From the NCBI GenBank assembly GCA_044344715.1, contig JBIJCI010000043.1, positions 1 through 15,034 on the forward strand: a stretch of DNA of 15,034 nt, in the 5' to 3' direction. How positions within the stretch are numbered: position 1 is the stretch's first letter; each line of letters starts with the position of its first letter. A program made the translations under genes and the position numbers. The notes beneath the pieces were generated by a model, which was not told where the DNA came from, made no database searches, and saw nothing but the letters and a program-made list of their open reading frames with translations. This document shows positions 1 through 5,644 of the stretch, in pieces. This stretch comes from F1-60-MAGs027 sp044344715 (GTDB lineage: Bacteria > Actinomycetota > Acidimicrobiia > Acidimicrobiales > Ilumatobacteraceae).

Positions 1-146
1 AGACGGAAGGCCGTTTCCCATTCCACGAGATCTTCGTGGTCGAGGTGGATGAGGTCCACCCCTACATGGCACCGAGTTGGCACTTGTACCCGGAAATGAA
101 TCCGGCCGATCGTCGCGCAGCGGCGCGTCGCGCCTATGGAGTGTGA
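1..146 (+). CDS. 3' end of an unrecognised protein (partial, cut by left edge)
   Basis: The frame beginning at base 3 is open from the window edge and stops at TGA 144-146, giving 47 residues of C-terminus. It reads as real protein: a hydrophobic/acidic strand (HEIFVVEVDEVHPYM), then a Trp/Tyr-rich patch (APSWHLYPEM) and an Arg/Ala-rich helical tail ending in RRAYGV. I do not recognise the family. A flavin- or pyridoxamine-oxidase-like split barrel end is only a guess. The gene lies on the same strand as the acetyltransferase that follows about 23 bp later, so the two could be cotranscribed. A different frame is also open across 77-169, but that overlaps this more protein-like frame and is better read as an artefact of the next gene's missing upstream stop. 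Confidence 0.6.
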   Translation, partial: TEGRFPFHEIFVVEVDEVHPYMAPSWHLYPEMNPADRRAAARRAYGV

Positions 147-169
147 CGTCTTCGCAATACTCTGTTTGC

Positions 170-670
170 GTGACCGTAGTGATCGCCACAGATTCACCGA
201 GGTCTGACGATGTCCAATACGTGCTTCAGCGTCACTGGGCTTTCCTCCATGCACCAAAGCACACGGTTGACGGCCTCCTGCCACCACCGCCCGAGTCCCA
301 TCACTACTTCAACACCGAGGGGCTCCTCGCGCCGCACGTCTCGTTTTTCAGCGCCCGTGACTACGGTTCCGTGGTGGCAGTTGGGGCAATAGCGGAGATC
401 GGGCAGGGTCACGGCGAGATCAAGTCGATGCACACCGTTGCCGAACGACGCGGTGAAGGTTTCGGGCGATTGATGCTCGAGCACCTGATTGATGTCGCGC
501 GTCAGCGCAGTTATGTGCGAGTGAGCCTGGAGACAGGTTCAATGTCCGACTTCGCGCCGGCGCATGCTCTGTACCGTGCCCTCGGGTTCGTTGAGTGCGA
601 AGCCTTCGGCTCATACGAACCGAGCATCTACAGTACGTTCATGACCAGGGAAGTTGAACGTGTTCGTTAG
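170..670 (+). CDS. GNAT family N-acetyltransferase
   Basis: This 166-residue protein should transfer an acetyl group from acetyl-CoA to an amine on an unknown small molecule or protein, in the cytoplasm. The acetyl-CoA pyrophosphate-binding motif A is clear: R94-G-E-G-F-G99 (RxxGxG) after the strand EIKSMHTV. The C-terminal part shows the usual strand-helix end, with VSLETGS, then FAPAHALYRALGFVE near residues 128-142. This LY..LGF pattern is typical of the family. I chose GTG 170 because the frame upstream (to 77) overlaps the preceding gene, and the sequence from MTVVIAT onward looks like a normal GNAT start. GTG 179 is also possible. No Shine-Dalgarno is visible. The gene is noticeably less GC-rich than the pump region further right. 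The domain call is firm, the substrate unknown. Confidence 0.85.
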   Translation: MTVVIATDSPRSDDVQYVLQRHWAFLHAPKHTVDGLLPPPPESHHYFNTEGLLAPHVSFFSARDYGSVVAVGAIAEIGQGHGEIKSMHTVAERRGEGFGRLMLEHLIDVARQRSYVRVSLETGSMSDFAPAHALYRALGFVECEAFGSYEPSIYSTFMTREVERVR

Positions 671-679
671 CCACGCCTC

Positions 680-1039
680 ATGAGGCCGATCGCTCGGCCG
701 CTAGCCATCACGATCGATTGTCACGATCCGGCCCGTCTGGTTGACTTCTGGCGCCAGCTCGTTGGTGGAGAGCTCGTAGTCGACTCACCGGACGACTATC
801 AAGTGCTTGCGAATGTTCCTTCTCTCGGGATGATTGGGTTTCGGAAAGTTCCGGAGGCAAAGCAATTGAAGAATCGCGTGCATATTGATCTGGAAGTACC
901 GGACATCGAGGCGGCGGTTGAATCGAGCAGCCGGATCGGCGCAAAGAGACTTGGTGTCGTCCACGAGGAACCGACGAATTTCTTCCAAGTGATGACCGAC
1001 CCCGAGGGAAACGAATTCTGCTTCATCTTCCTCAAGTAG
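680..1039 (+). CDS. VOC family (glyoxalase/bleomycin-resistance-like) protein
   Basis: A 119-residue single-module vicinal-oxygen-chelate protein. The start (LAITIDCHDPARLVDFW, residues 8-24) matches the 'lDc.DP..la.FW' opening of the Glyoxalase_6-type group. The second half has the paired strand NRVHIDLEV (65-73), and the C-terminal DPEGNEFCFI (107-116) carries the usual Glu that binds metal in this fold. Such proteins are dimeric metal enzymes or ligand-binding proteins, and many homologues have no assigned reaction. ATG 680 sits 9 bp after the acetyltransferase stop, so the two genes are probably cotranscribed. Local GC is low for the window (28 of 60 bases at 841-900). Family call strong, function unknown. 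Confidence 0.85.
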   Translation: MRPIARPLAITIDCHDPARLVDFWRQLVGGELVVDSPDDYQVLANVPSLGMIGFRKVPEAKQLKNRVHIDLEVPDIEAAVESSSRIGAKRLGVVHEEPTNFFQVMTDPEGNEFCFIFLK

Positions 1040-1099
1040 TCCCGTATTCAGGACAGACGTCGCCGGATCATCGAACGTCACACTCTTATGTTTCGTGCC

Positions 1100-1354
1100 A
1101 TGAAGCAGTGTCAAAGTTGCGGCATGCCGCTACAAACCAAGAAGAGCGGCGACTGTCGTGGATCAGAACGGGACGGCAGCAAATCCGACAAATGGTGCTC
1201 GCTGTGTTATGCCGACGGCAGGTTCGTCAACCCCGATTTGTCGCTCCCGCAGATGACCGCAATAGTCGACGACGCACTCAGGCGTGAGAAGATGTGGTTC
1301 CCTCTCCGGTATCTGGCCAAGCAACAGTTACCGAGGCTCGAACGCTGGCGTTGA
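1100..1354 (+). CDS. Small zinc-ribbon protein (CQSCGMP type)
   Basis: An 84-residue protein with the hallmark opening CQSCGMPL, followed by DGSKSDKWCSLCYADGRF and ending in PRLERWR. These match the 'putative zinc ribbon' family (PF12674 type), whose members typically run about 80-90 residues and end in a similar LERW. Two CxxC pairs (codons at about 1109-1120 and 1196-1207) should hold one zinc ion. A further Cys lies between them in the SGDCRG loop. No enzymatic role is known for the family. An upstream in-frame ATG at 1088 would add MFRA; ATG 1100 fits family starts better. Neither has a clear Shine-Dalgarno. It follows the VOC gene by about 60 bp of non-coding DNA. Confidence 0.8.
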   Translation: MKQCQSCGMPLQTKKSGDCRGSERDGSKSDKWCSLCYADGRFVNPDLSLPQMTAIVDDALRREKMWFPLRYLAKQQLPRLERWR

Positions 1355-1406
1355 AGCCGACACGATAGGAATAGTTCGTACGGAGCGCCATTTGTACAAG
1401 AATGGG

Positions 1407-1856
1407 ATGATGGCTGTCGTGGACCGCAGCACAGAATTGCAGGCATCTGCCGATGTCGTGTGGGCGGCAGTGAAAACTCCCACGGCATTTCGACGTGTGA
1501 CTCGCGGATTGCTCGTGATGCCGGCCATACGACGTCGCAGCGACACGTGGCGCGAAGGCGAGACGGTAGTTGGTTGGGTCCTTCTCTTTGGTCTCATTCC
1601 GTTCTCTCGGCACCACTTGCACATCCACCGGATCGACGACTCGCTGCGCACGCTGAGCAGCCGCGAACGAGGCGGCTTGTTGAAGCGATGGAACCACGAC
1701 ATCATCGTCACGCCGCTGGGTGAAGGGCGCAGCAAGTACCGTGACCGTATCGACATTGACGCCGGCATCTTCACACAATTCGTAATGCTCTACGCCAAGT
1801 GGTTCTATGCCATGCGGCAGCGTCGTTGGCGTGTACTGGCAATGGAACTTGGGTAG
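1407..1856 (+). CDS. SRPBCC family (START/Bet v1-like) protein
   Basis: A 149-residue protein with the SRPBCC opening: a strand with DRSTELQASADVVWAAVKTP, where the Ala-x-x-x-V/W-x-x-(V/L) pattern marks the first strand-helix. This is followed by alternating strands (TWREGETVVGWVLLFG, HHLHIHRIDD, WNHDIIVTPLGEGRSKYRDRID) and a long C-terminal helix (FTQFVMLYAKWFYAMRQRRW). This layout forms a deep hydrophobic pocket for lipids, polyketides or other hydrophobic ligands. No catalytic residue can be assigned. The frame is open back to 1284, but that part overlaps the zinc-ribbon gene and is unlike protein; ATG 1407 or 1410 is the sensible start. The next gene begins 5 bases after this stop. Confidence 0.75.
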   Translation: MMAVVDRSTELQASADVVWAAVKTPTAFRRVTRGLLVMPAIRRRSDTWREGETVVGWVLLFGLIPFSRHHLHIHRIDDSLRTLSSRERGGLLKRWNHDIIVTPLGEGRSKYRDRIDIDAGIFTQFVMLYAKWFYAMRQRRWRVLAMELG

Positions 1857-1860
1857 TTGG

Positions 1861-2256
1861 ATGGCTGGCCGCGAAGAAACTGAGCGGGTTCTGCGCGAGT
1901 ACGCGCGCGCCTGGCTGTCTTCCGATCTGGAGAAAGTGTTGGCGTCGTATCACGACGACATCGAACTGCATTACATGGGGGAGAGCCCCCTCGCCGGCAC
2001 GCACAAGGGTCGTGATGCTGCGTTCTCGGCACTCGGCCAAGCGTCGGTTCGCACGTCTCGCAAGTTGATCGCCGTCGAGGACGTGCTCGTCGGCGAAACG
2101 CTCGGGGCACTGATAGCGGTAGAAGAACTCGGCGACCCACCACGGCATGTTCGACGCGTGTTGCTGTATCGAGTGCAGGACGAGAAGCTGCGCGAGTGCT
2201 GGCTCTTCGACGAAGATCAACGATTCGTCGACCGCCTCTGGTCGAAGGAAGGATAG
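1861..2256 (+). CDS. SnoaL-like / NTF2-fold protein
   Basis: A 131-residue protein starting METHIONINE 4 bp after the previous stop. The N-terminal helix ETERVLREYARAWLSSDLEKVLASYHDDIELHY has the classic NTF2-like form: helix, then 'W...D...v...y.dDie.hy' leading into the first strand. It then shows the 'G.h.Gr.a' loop (GTHKGRDAAFSAL, residues 46-58) and the curved sheet ending RVQDEKLRECWLFDEDQRFVDRLW. SnoaL-like proteins act as small isomerases, cyclases or ligand binders; the reaction here is unknown. Tight spacing on both sides puts it in one operon with the SRPBCC, DUF1272 and DinB genes. Its last codons contain the ribosome-binding site of the next gene. Confidence 0.8.
   Translation: MAGREETERVLREYARAWLSSDLEKVLASYHDDIELHYMGESPLAGTHKGRDAAFSALGQASVRTSRKLIAVEDVLVGETLGALIAVEELGDPPRHVRRVLLYRVQDEKLRECWLFDEDQRFVDRLWSKEG
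2247..2253 (+). promoter_or_regulatory. Ribosome-binding site deciding the DUF1272 GTG start
   Basis: GGAAGGA lies 7 bases before GTG 2261, inside the last codons of the SnoaL-like gene. It selects the GTG over other in-frame possibilities for this very short gene. Confidence 0.65.
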
Positions 2257-2260
2257 AAAC

Positions 2261-2437
2261 GTGCTGGAGATGCGAACCGTTTGCGAACGGTGCCATGCGG
2301 CGCTCACCGATGCCGGCGACGCGGTCATCTGCAGCTTTGAGTGCACGTTCTGTGCGAAATGCGGCAGCAAGATGGCACATCGTTGCCCGAATTGCAGTGG
2401 TGAACTCGTCGCCCGACCACGACGGGCCGGTGCGTGA
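2261..2437 (+). CDS. DUF1272 domain-containing small zinc-binding protein
   Basis: A 58-residue, cysteine-rich protein beginning MLEMRTVCERC. Eight cysteines at 8, 11, 24, 28, 31, 34, 42 and 45 are arranged as CxxC, CSFECTFCAKC and CPNC, and it ends ELVARPRR. This matches DUF1272 closely in length and motif order (start 'LEMR..CE.C', core 'ICSFECTFC..C', end 'CPNCGGELV.RPRR'). It probably binds two zinc ions; no function is known for the family. The GTG start has a good Shine-Dalgarno 7 bases upstream and lies 5 bases after the previous stop. Its stop overlaps the likely start of the DinB gene. It is easily missed because it is short. Confidence 0.9.
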   Translation: MLEMRTVCERCHAALTDAGDAVICSFECTFCAKCGSKMAHRCPNCSGELVARPRRAGA

Positions 2438-2969
2438 CGTGATCATTCCCGACGGCAAGAACTGGACATGGGTGCTCGGACGTGCGTGCCCCGACTGCGG
2501 GTTCTCTGCTGGCACGTTCGACGTGGCAAACACCGGTGCGGCGGTGCGCGACCTTGCAACGCGCTGGACCGCTGTACTGGACCGTGCCGATGTGTCGCGG
2601 CGACCAAACACGACCACCTGGTCGCCGCTCGAGTACGGGTGCCACGTCCGCGACGTATTTCGCATCTTCGACCGCCGGCTGGCGATGATGATCGAGCAGG
2701 TCGACCCGCATTTCGATAACTGGGACCAGGACAAGACGGCGATCGACGACGACTACGCGTCCCAGCAAGCGAGCGTCGTCAGCGGCGAGTTGGCGGCTGC
2801 TGCCGCGCGACTCGCTGACCGCTTCGACTCGGTGCAGGCCGACCAGTGGCAGCGCCGCGGGTTTCGCAGTGACGGCTCGACGTTCACCGTGCGAACGATC
2901 GCCCAATATCTGTTGCACGACCCCGTACATCATCTCTGGGACGTCGGTGCCGACGTCCCTGCGTACTGA
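2430..2969 (+). CDS. DinB-like metal-binding four-helix protein with N-terminal CxxC
   Basis: About 179 residues. The opening DGKNWTWVLGRACPDCGF is a conserved lead-in in actinobacterial DinB-type proteins and carries a CxxC at residues 20-23. The DinB bundle follows: helix AVRDLATRWTAVLDR, TTWSPLEYGCHVRDVFRIF with His72, then the final helix TIAQYLLHDPVHHLWDVG with His163 and His167/168. These three His positions are where DinB proteins bind a divalent metal. Many relatives are thiol-dependent transferases or isomerases, but no substrate can be named. I chose GTG 2430, which overlaps the DUF1272 stop by 8 bp; GTG 2397, 2400 and 2439 are alternatives. The gene ends 1 base from the stop of the convergent membrane-protein gene. 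Confidence 0.8.
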   Translation: MRDVIIPDGKNWTWVLGRACPDCGFSAGTFDVANTGAAVRDLATRWTAVLDRADVSRRPNTTTWSPLEYGCHVRDVFRIFDRRLAMMIEQVDPHFDNWDQDKTAIDDDYASQQASVVSGELAAAAARLADRFDSVQADQWQRRGFRSDGSTFTVRTIAQYLLHDPVHHLWDVGADVPAY

Positions 2970-2970
2970 C

Positions 2971-3645
2971 TCAGCGTTCTTTTACGCTTCCGCCCCACGC
3001 GAGCACCATGCTCGGTAGCGCCGCCGCGATGAAGAGCAACAAGCCGCCACCGAAGAAGAACGAATCGGGCGTGAACGGTGACGGCTTCGACGGTGAATCT
3101 CCGGCTGATTCACCGATGCCGCTCATCAGCCCGAAGGCGAAGAACATGAGCAGAGTCAGCAAGAAGTATGCGATACGGTACGACCCGTTTCGCAGAGCAA
3201 TCTGGCGTTCATCGAGTAGGTCGTCCGGCGCATCTGCGATCACGCGCACCGACCCGCGAACGAGCAGGTAGGCGGACAAGAGGAGCACGAACCACCACGA
3301 GAAGAGGGAACCACCGAAACCGAGGTTCCAACTGAGGTCGAGGGCACCAAGAATGCAGAGAGCCCACGATGCAACGTTCAGCACCACCGCCGTCCGCTGG
3401 CCACGCTGCGAGAGCAGCCAGCGGTACTTCGTCGCATAGTCGGGCGCCATCGCCCTGGTGACTTCGCTGCTGAAAACGCCTTCCTTCCAGTAGAACTTGC
3501 CGAGCCTCCCGGTCGCATCGACGGGCCAGCCGACGTATCGCTTGACCCGGTGGTCGTTGTATTTGCGAACCACCCACACGGCGCGGGCGAGGAGCGCAAT
3601 TGCGAGGAGTGTCCAGACGATCGTCTGAATGCTGTCTTGGTTCAT
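2971..3645 (-). CDS. Five-helix membrane protein coupled to an XRE regulator
   Basis: A 224-residue inner-membrane protein. Likely membrane segments are at about 7-26, 85-104, 113-131, 156-175 and 196-217. A hydrophilic part (about 28-80, rich in charged and aromatic residues) follows the first helix. Between segments three and four is ADAPDDLLDERQIALRNGSYR; a 'DERQ' followed by a helix recalls DUF2178-like membrane proteins often found next to small XRE regulators, but I cannot confirm the family. The start ATG 3645 overlaps the regulator's stop (ATGA), so the two are translationally coupled. The likely role is a membrane partner or target of that regulator. It converges on the DinB gene with a single base between stops and no visible terminator. 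Confidence 0.75.
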   Translation of the reverse strand: MNQDSIQTIVWTLLAIALLARAVWVVRKYNDHRVKRYVGWPVDATGRLGKFYWKEGVFSSEVTRAMAPDYATKYRWLLSQRGQRTAVVLNVASWALCILGALDLSWNLGFGGSLFSWWFVLLLSAYLLVRGSVRVIADAPDDLLDERQIALRNGSYRIAYFLLTLLMFFAFGLMSGIGESAGDSPSKPSPFTPDSFFFGGGLLLFIAAALPSMVLAWGGSVKER

Positions 3646-3893
3646 TTGTCGTGCTCCTTCTTCTTGTGGAACGGGGCCAGGGCAAAGATGTCGTGCACGT
3701 CCGTTCTCAGCACGCGGGCGAGCGTCAGCGCAAGCGAGAGGCTCGGGCTGTACTCGCCTCGCTCGATGTAACCGATCGTTTGGTAGTGCACGTCGGCTGC
3801 TTCGGCGAGTTCGGTTCGCGTGAGCCCGCGCGCTTCACGCACCTCTTCGAGGCGGTTGTGCACCGGGGTCTCGTCTCTTGACTTCCTACCCAC
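3642..3893 (-). CDS. XRE/Cro-type HTH transcriptional regulator
   Basis: An 83-residue DNA-binding protein. The HTH_3 core runs from about residue 15 to 70: LEEVREARGLTRTELAEAADVH, then QTIGYIERGEYSPSLSLALT and LARVLRTDVHDIFAL. The length, the 'YIERGEYSPSL' recognition-helix end and the 'v.DiF' C-terminus are typical of small YozG-like regulators that pair with a membrane protein, as here. The GTG start at 3893 follows a likely -10 box by 7 bases, so it may be read from a leaderless message. GTG 3863, just before HNRLEEVREARG, is an alternative that matches many relatives' N-termini. The highly charged end (HKKKEHDK) overlaps the next gene's start by 4 bp. Probably autoregulated through the AT-rich site upstream. 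Confidence 0.88.
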   Translation of the reverse strand: MGRKSRDETPVHNRLEEVREARGLTRTELAEAADVHYQTIGYIERGEYSPSLSLALTLARVLRTDVHDIFALAPFHKKKEHDK

Positions 3894-3900
3894 GACTCAC

Positions 3901-3929
3901 AGCATAATTGCTATGTAGTATTAATGCAA
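3901..3929 (-). promoter_or_regulatory. Likely promoter of the XRE/membrane-protein pair
   Basis: On the minus strand, TTGCAT (3929-3924) and TATGCT (3906-3901) are separated by 17 bases. The predicted start lies about 7 bases beyond the -10 box, essentially at GTG 3893, with no Shine-Dalgarno before it. This fits a leaderless message. It is the most AT-rich stretch in the window. Confidence 0.5.
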
Positions 3930-3935
3930 CAATTA
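3905..3935. promoter_or_regulatory. Inverted repeat across the XRE promoter (candidate operator)
   Basis: TAATTG (3905-3910) and CAATTA (3930-3935) form a perfect 6-bp inverted repeat. TTGC (3908-3911) and GCAA (3926-3929) form a second, nested one. The arms cover the -10 and -35 boxes. The arms are AT-rich and the inner spacing is 19 bp, so this could be an operator for the XRE protein; binding is not shown. Confidence 0.35.
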
Positions 3936-3946
3936 ATCTGCGTCTT

Positions 3947-3960
3947 CCGACCGAAGTCGG
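3947..3960 (-). terminator. Hairpin with UUCG loop after the DUF4386 gene
   Basis: In the minus-strand RNA, CCGAC-UUCG-GUCGG forms a 5-bp GC-rich stem closed by the very stable C(UUCG)G tetraloop. It lies 10 bases after the DUF4386 stop (TGA at 3973-3971). The RNA then runs into an AU-rich stretch (AUUAAUUGUUG) but without a clean U tract. The second arm partner can also be the upstream half of GTCGGCCGAC (3956-3965), so two stems compete. Plausible terminator separating the pump operon from the XRE unit. Confidence 0.45.
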
Positions 3961-3970
3961 CCGACGACTC

Positions 3971-4690
3971 TCAGCCGTTGAAATGCCGCGCGCCGCGGGC
4001 CAGCAGCCACACGCCGGTGGCAAGGAACCACAGTTGCACGATGGTGACGGTCGCCGTAAGTGTCGGTCCGAGATCGACCTCGAACAACTCGACGGCGCTC
4101 AATACCAGCGCAATCGCGGAAACCACGCCACCGATGGCAATCCAGCGGGGGATGACGCTCGAGCGCAGCAGCCCGACGGAGAGGAACCCGATCGAGATCG
4201 CCGCGAACAGCCCGACCCCGAGCACTTCGCCGATCGTGCCGCCGTACGAGTTCAGCGCCTCGTAGACGCTGGTGACGGCGAATCGCTGCGAGTCGTCACT
4301 GGCCGCGTTGTACGAATCCGCGAGCTCGGGCATGGGGCCGAGCCAGCGGACGATGCCGATGCTGCGGGCGATCGCCGATGCGACGGCGAAACCGACGACC
4401 AGGCGGCGGACGCCGACTGTGAGGTCACGTTCGACGAGTCGCGCGAGCAGCACGATGGTGACCGCGAAGAGCGCCGAGTACAGCAGGTAGGCGAAGTATC
4501 CGAAGCGCACCGCGCCTTCGTTTTCGGCCAGTCTCGGCAGCGCGATGGACGCCGGATCGTCGAGGCTGGCTGGCCAGTCGACGGCGGCTCCAAGCACGAA
4601 GGTCGGTACGAAGATCAAGAGCCCTTGTACGACCGACGTCCAGCCTGCGCCGCGGACGGGCAGACCATGTGTCGCGGTGTCGTTGTTCAT
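3971..4690 (-). CDS. DUF4386-like six-helix membrane protein
   Basis: A 239-residue inner-membrane protein with likely segments at about 17-37, 63-84, 95-116, 153-176, 182-203 and 210-232. The motif order resembles DUF4386: an early loop (LPRLAENEGAVRFGYFAYLLYS), a middle Arg/Trp (IGIVRWLGP), an acidic stretch before helix four (YNAASDDSQRFAVTSVYEALNSYG), then SIGFLSVGLLRSSVIPRWIAIGG. The family has no known biochemical role. ATG 4690 is well defined by a perfect AGGAGG six bases upstream. It is the third gene of the MFS-SDR-DUF4386 run, 27 bases after the SDR gene, so its expression should follow the TetR regulator. A possible terminator lies just downstream. Confidence 0.75.
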   Translation of the reverse strand: MNNDTATHGLPVRGAGWTSVVQGLLIFVPTFVLGAAVDWPASLDDPASIALPRLAENEGAVRFGYFAYLLYSALFAVTIVLLARLVERDLTVGVRRLVVGFAVASAIARSIGIVRWLGPMPELADSYNAASDDSQRFAVTSVYEALNSYGGTIGEVLGVGLFAAISIGFLSVGLLRSSVIPRWIAIGGVVSAIALVLSAVELFEVDLGPTLTATVTIVQLWFLATGVWLLARGARHFNG

Positions 4691-4696
4691 CGGTTT

Positions 4697-4702
4697 CCTC
4701 CT
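4697..4702 (-). promoter_or_regulatory. Strong Shine-Dalgarno for the DUF4386 gene
   Basis: AGGAGG on the minus strand, 6 bases before ATG 4690. It fixes the start and contrasts with the leaderless first gene of the same operon. Confidence 0.7.
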
Positions 4703-4717
4703 GGGGGTGTTGGTTGC

Positions 4718-5644
4718 TCAGTGATGGTGATTGTTGCGCCACCACTCGACGGTGGACTCGAGAGAGTCGGCCAACGGCGTGGCGTGGTCGCCGAACGTCG
4801 TCGCGTACGACGAGTGGTCGACGACGAAGTCCTCCTCGAACTCATAGAGCATCTCGATCGACTCCTTGGCGGGCGGGATGAAGAGCCCGGCGAGGCGGAG
4901 CTGGAACTTGGTGCGCGTCACCGACTTGGGCTCGACACCCATGATCGACGCCGTCAACTCGAGGAACGCTTTGGTGCTGATCGCCGGCGCATTGGGCACG
5001 TGCCAAGCCCGACCGAGCGAACGACCGTCGAGCGCGAGCCGCACCAGCGCCTCGCCGAAGTCGACCACGTAGGTGTACGTGTGGAGGGCATTCGGGTTGC
5101 CGAACAGCTCGGCCTTCTTGCCGTGCAGCAGGGGATCGAAGAACCGTTCGCCGACGACCGATGCGGCGGCATGCGGCCCGAAGAAGTCAGACGCACGTCC
5201 GGCAGTGACCTTCAGTCGTCCGGCCTCGTGCTCGGCCTCGAGGGCGCGCCACAAGTCGGCGCGCGTCCTGCCCTTGCGCGTCGAGGCGACGAGCGGCAGC
5301 GACTCGTTGAGCGGTCCGGCGACCGGACCGTAGCCGTAGAGGTTCTCGATCGCGACGAGCACGGCATCGGTTCCGCGCACGGCACGAACGACGCTGTCCT
5401 GCAGCGCCGGAAACTCTTCGGGCCAGCGGTGATACTCGGGTTGCGACGCTTGGTACACGGCCGCCGAGCCGGCGACGATCTTCGCCAAGTTGTCGCTGTC
5501 TCGCACGTCGGCGGTCACTGAATGCGCACCGGGAACCTCGGTGCCGCGTCGGCTGACGACGACAGCGTCGATGCCGCGCGACGAAAGCGCCCCAACAATC
5601 GCATGGGCCACCGGGCCTGCTCCGAGGACGACGTGCCGGGTCAT
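4718..5644 (-). CDS. Atypical NAD(P)-binding SDR / NAD-dependent epimerase-like protein
   Basis: A 308-residue extended-SDR protein. The N-terminal Rossmann site is VVLGAGPVAHAIVGAL (5-20), followed by VVVSRRG (28-34) and ADVRDSDNL (45-53). AAVYQASQPEYHRWPEEFPALQDSVVRA is the usual region after strand four. The active-site region reads ENLYGYGPVAGPLNE (100-114): Tyr is present, but no Lys follows four positions later, so the canonical YxxxK pair is missing. GRASDFFGP (149-157) and HTYTYVVDFGEAL (188-200) are typical of this group. Reduction or epimerisation of an unknown substrate is possible, but the missing Lys suggests binding or a modified mechanism. ATG 5644 overlaps the pump stop (ATGA), so it is translationally coupled to the MFS gene. 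It ends in three His residues. Confidence 0.8.
   Translation of the reverse strand: MTRHVVLGAGPVAHAIVGALSSRGIDAVVVSRRGTEVPGAHSVTADVRDSDNLAKIVAGSAAVYQASQPEYHRWPEEFPALQDSVVRAVRGTDAVLVAIENLYGYGPVAGPLNESLPLVASTRKGRTRADLWRALEAEHEAGRLKVTAGRASDFFGPHAAASVVGERFFDPLLHGKKAELFGNPNALHTYTYVVDFGEALVRLALDGRSLGRAWHVPNAPAISTKAFLELTASIMGVEPKSVTRTKFQLRLAGLFIPPAKESIEMLYEFEEDFVVDHSSYATTFGDHATPLADSLESTVEWWRNNHHH

Noticed and set aside
77..169. Longer N-terminus for the GNAT gene, starting at ATG 77
   Set aside because: It overlaps the 3' end of the preceding gene in another frame, and its residues (Ser/Arg-rich) do not resemble the family. GTG 170 gives a normal GNAT length.
147..1406. Integron-like cassette array of small genes
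   Set aside because: The small same-strand genes suggested cassettes, and GTTAGCC near 665 loosely recalls an attC end. No paired attC arms recur between the other genes and no integrase is seen.
3908..5521. 537-residue open frame on the plus strand
   Set aside because: It lies antisense to the DUF4386 and SDR genes, is extremely Arg/Glu/Asp-rich, and matches the usual shadow frame of high-GC coding DNA.
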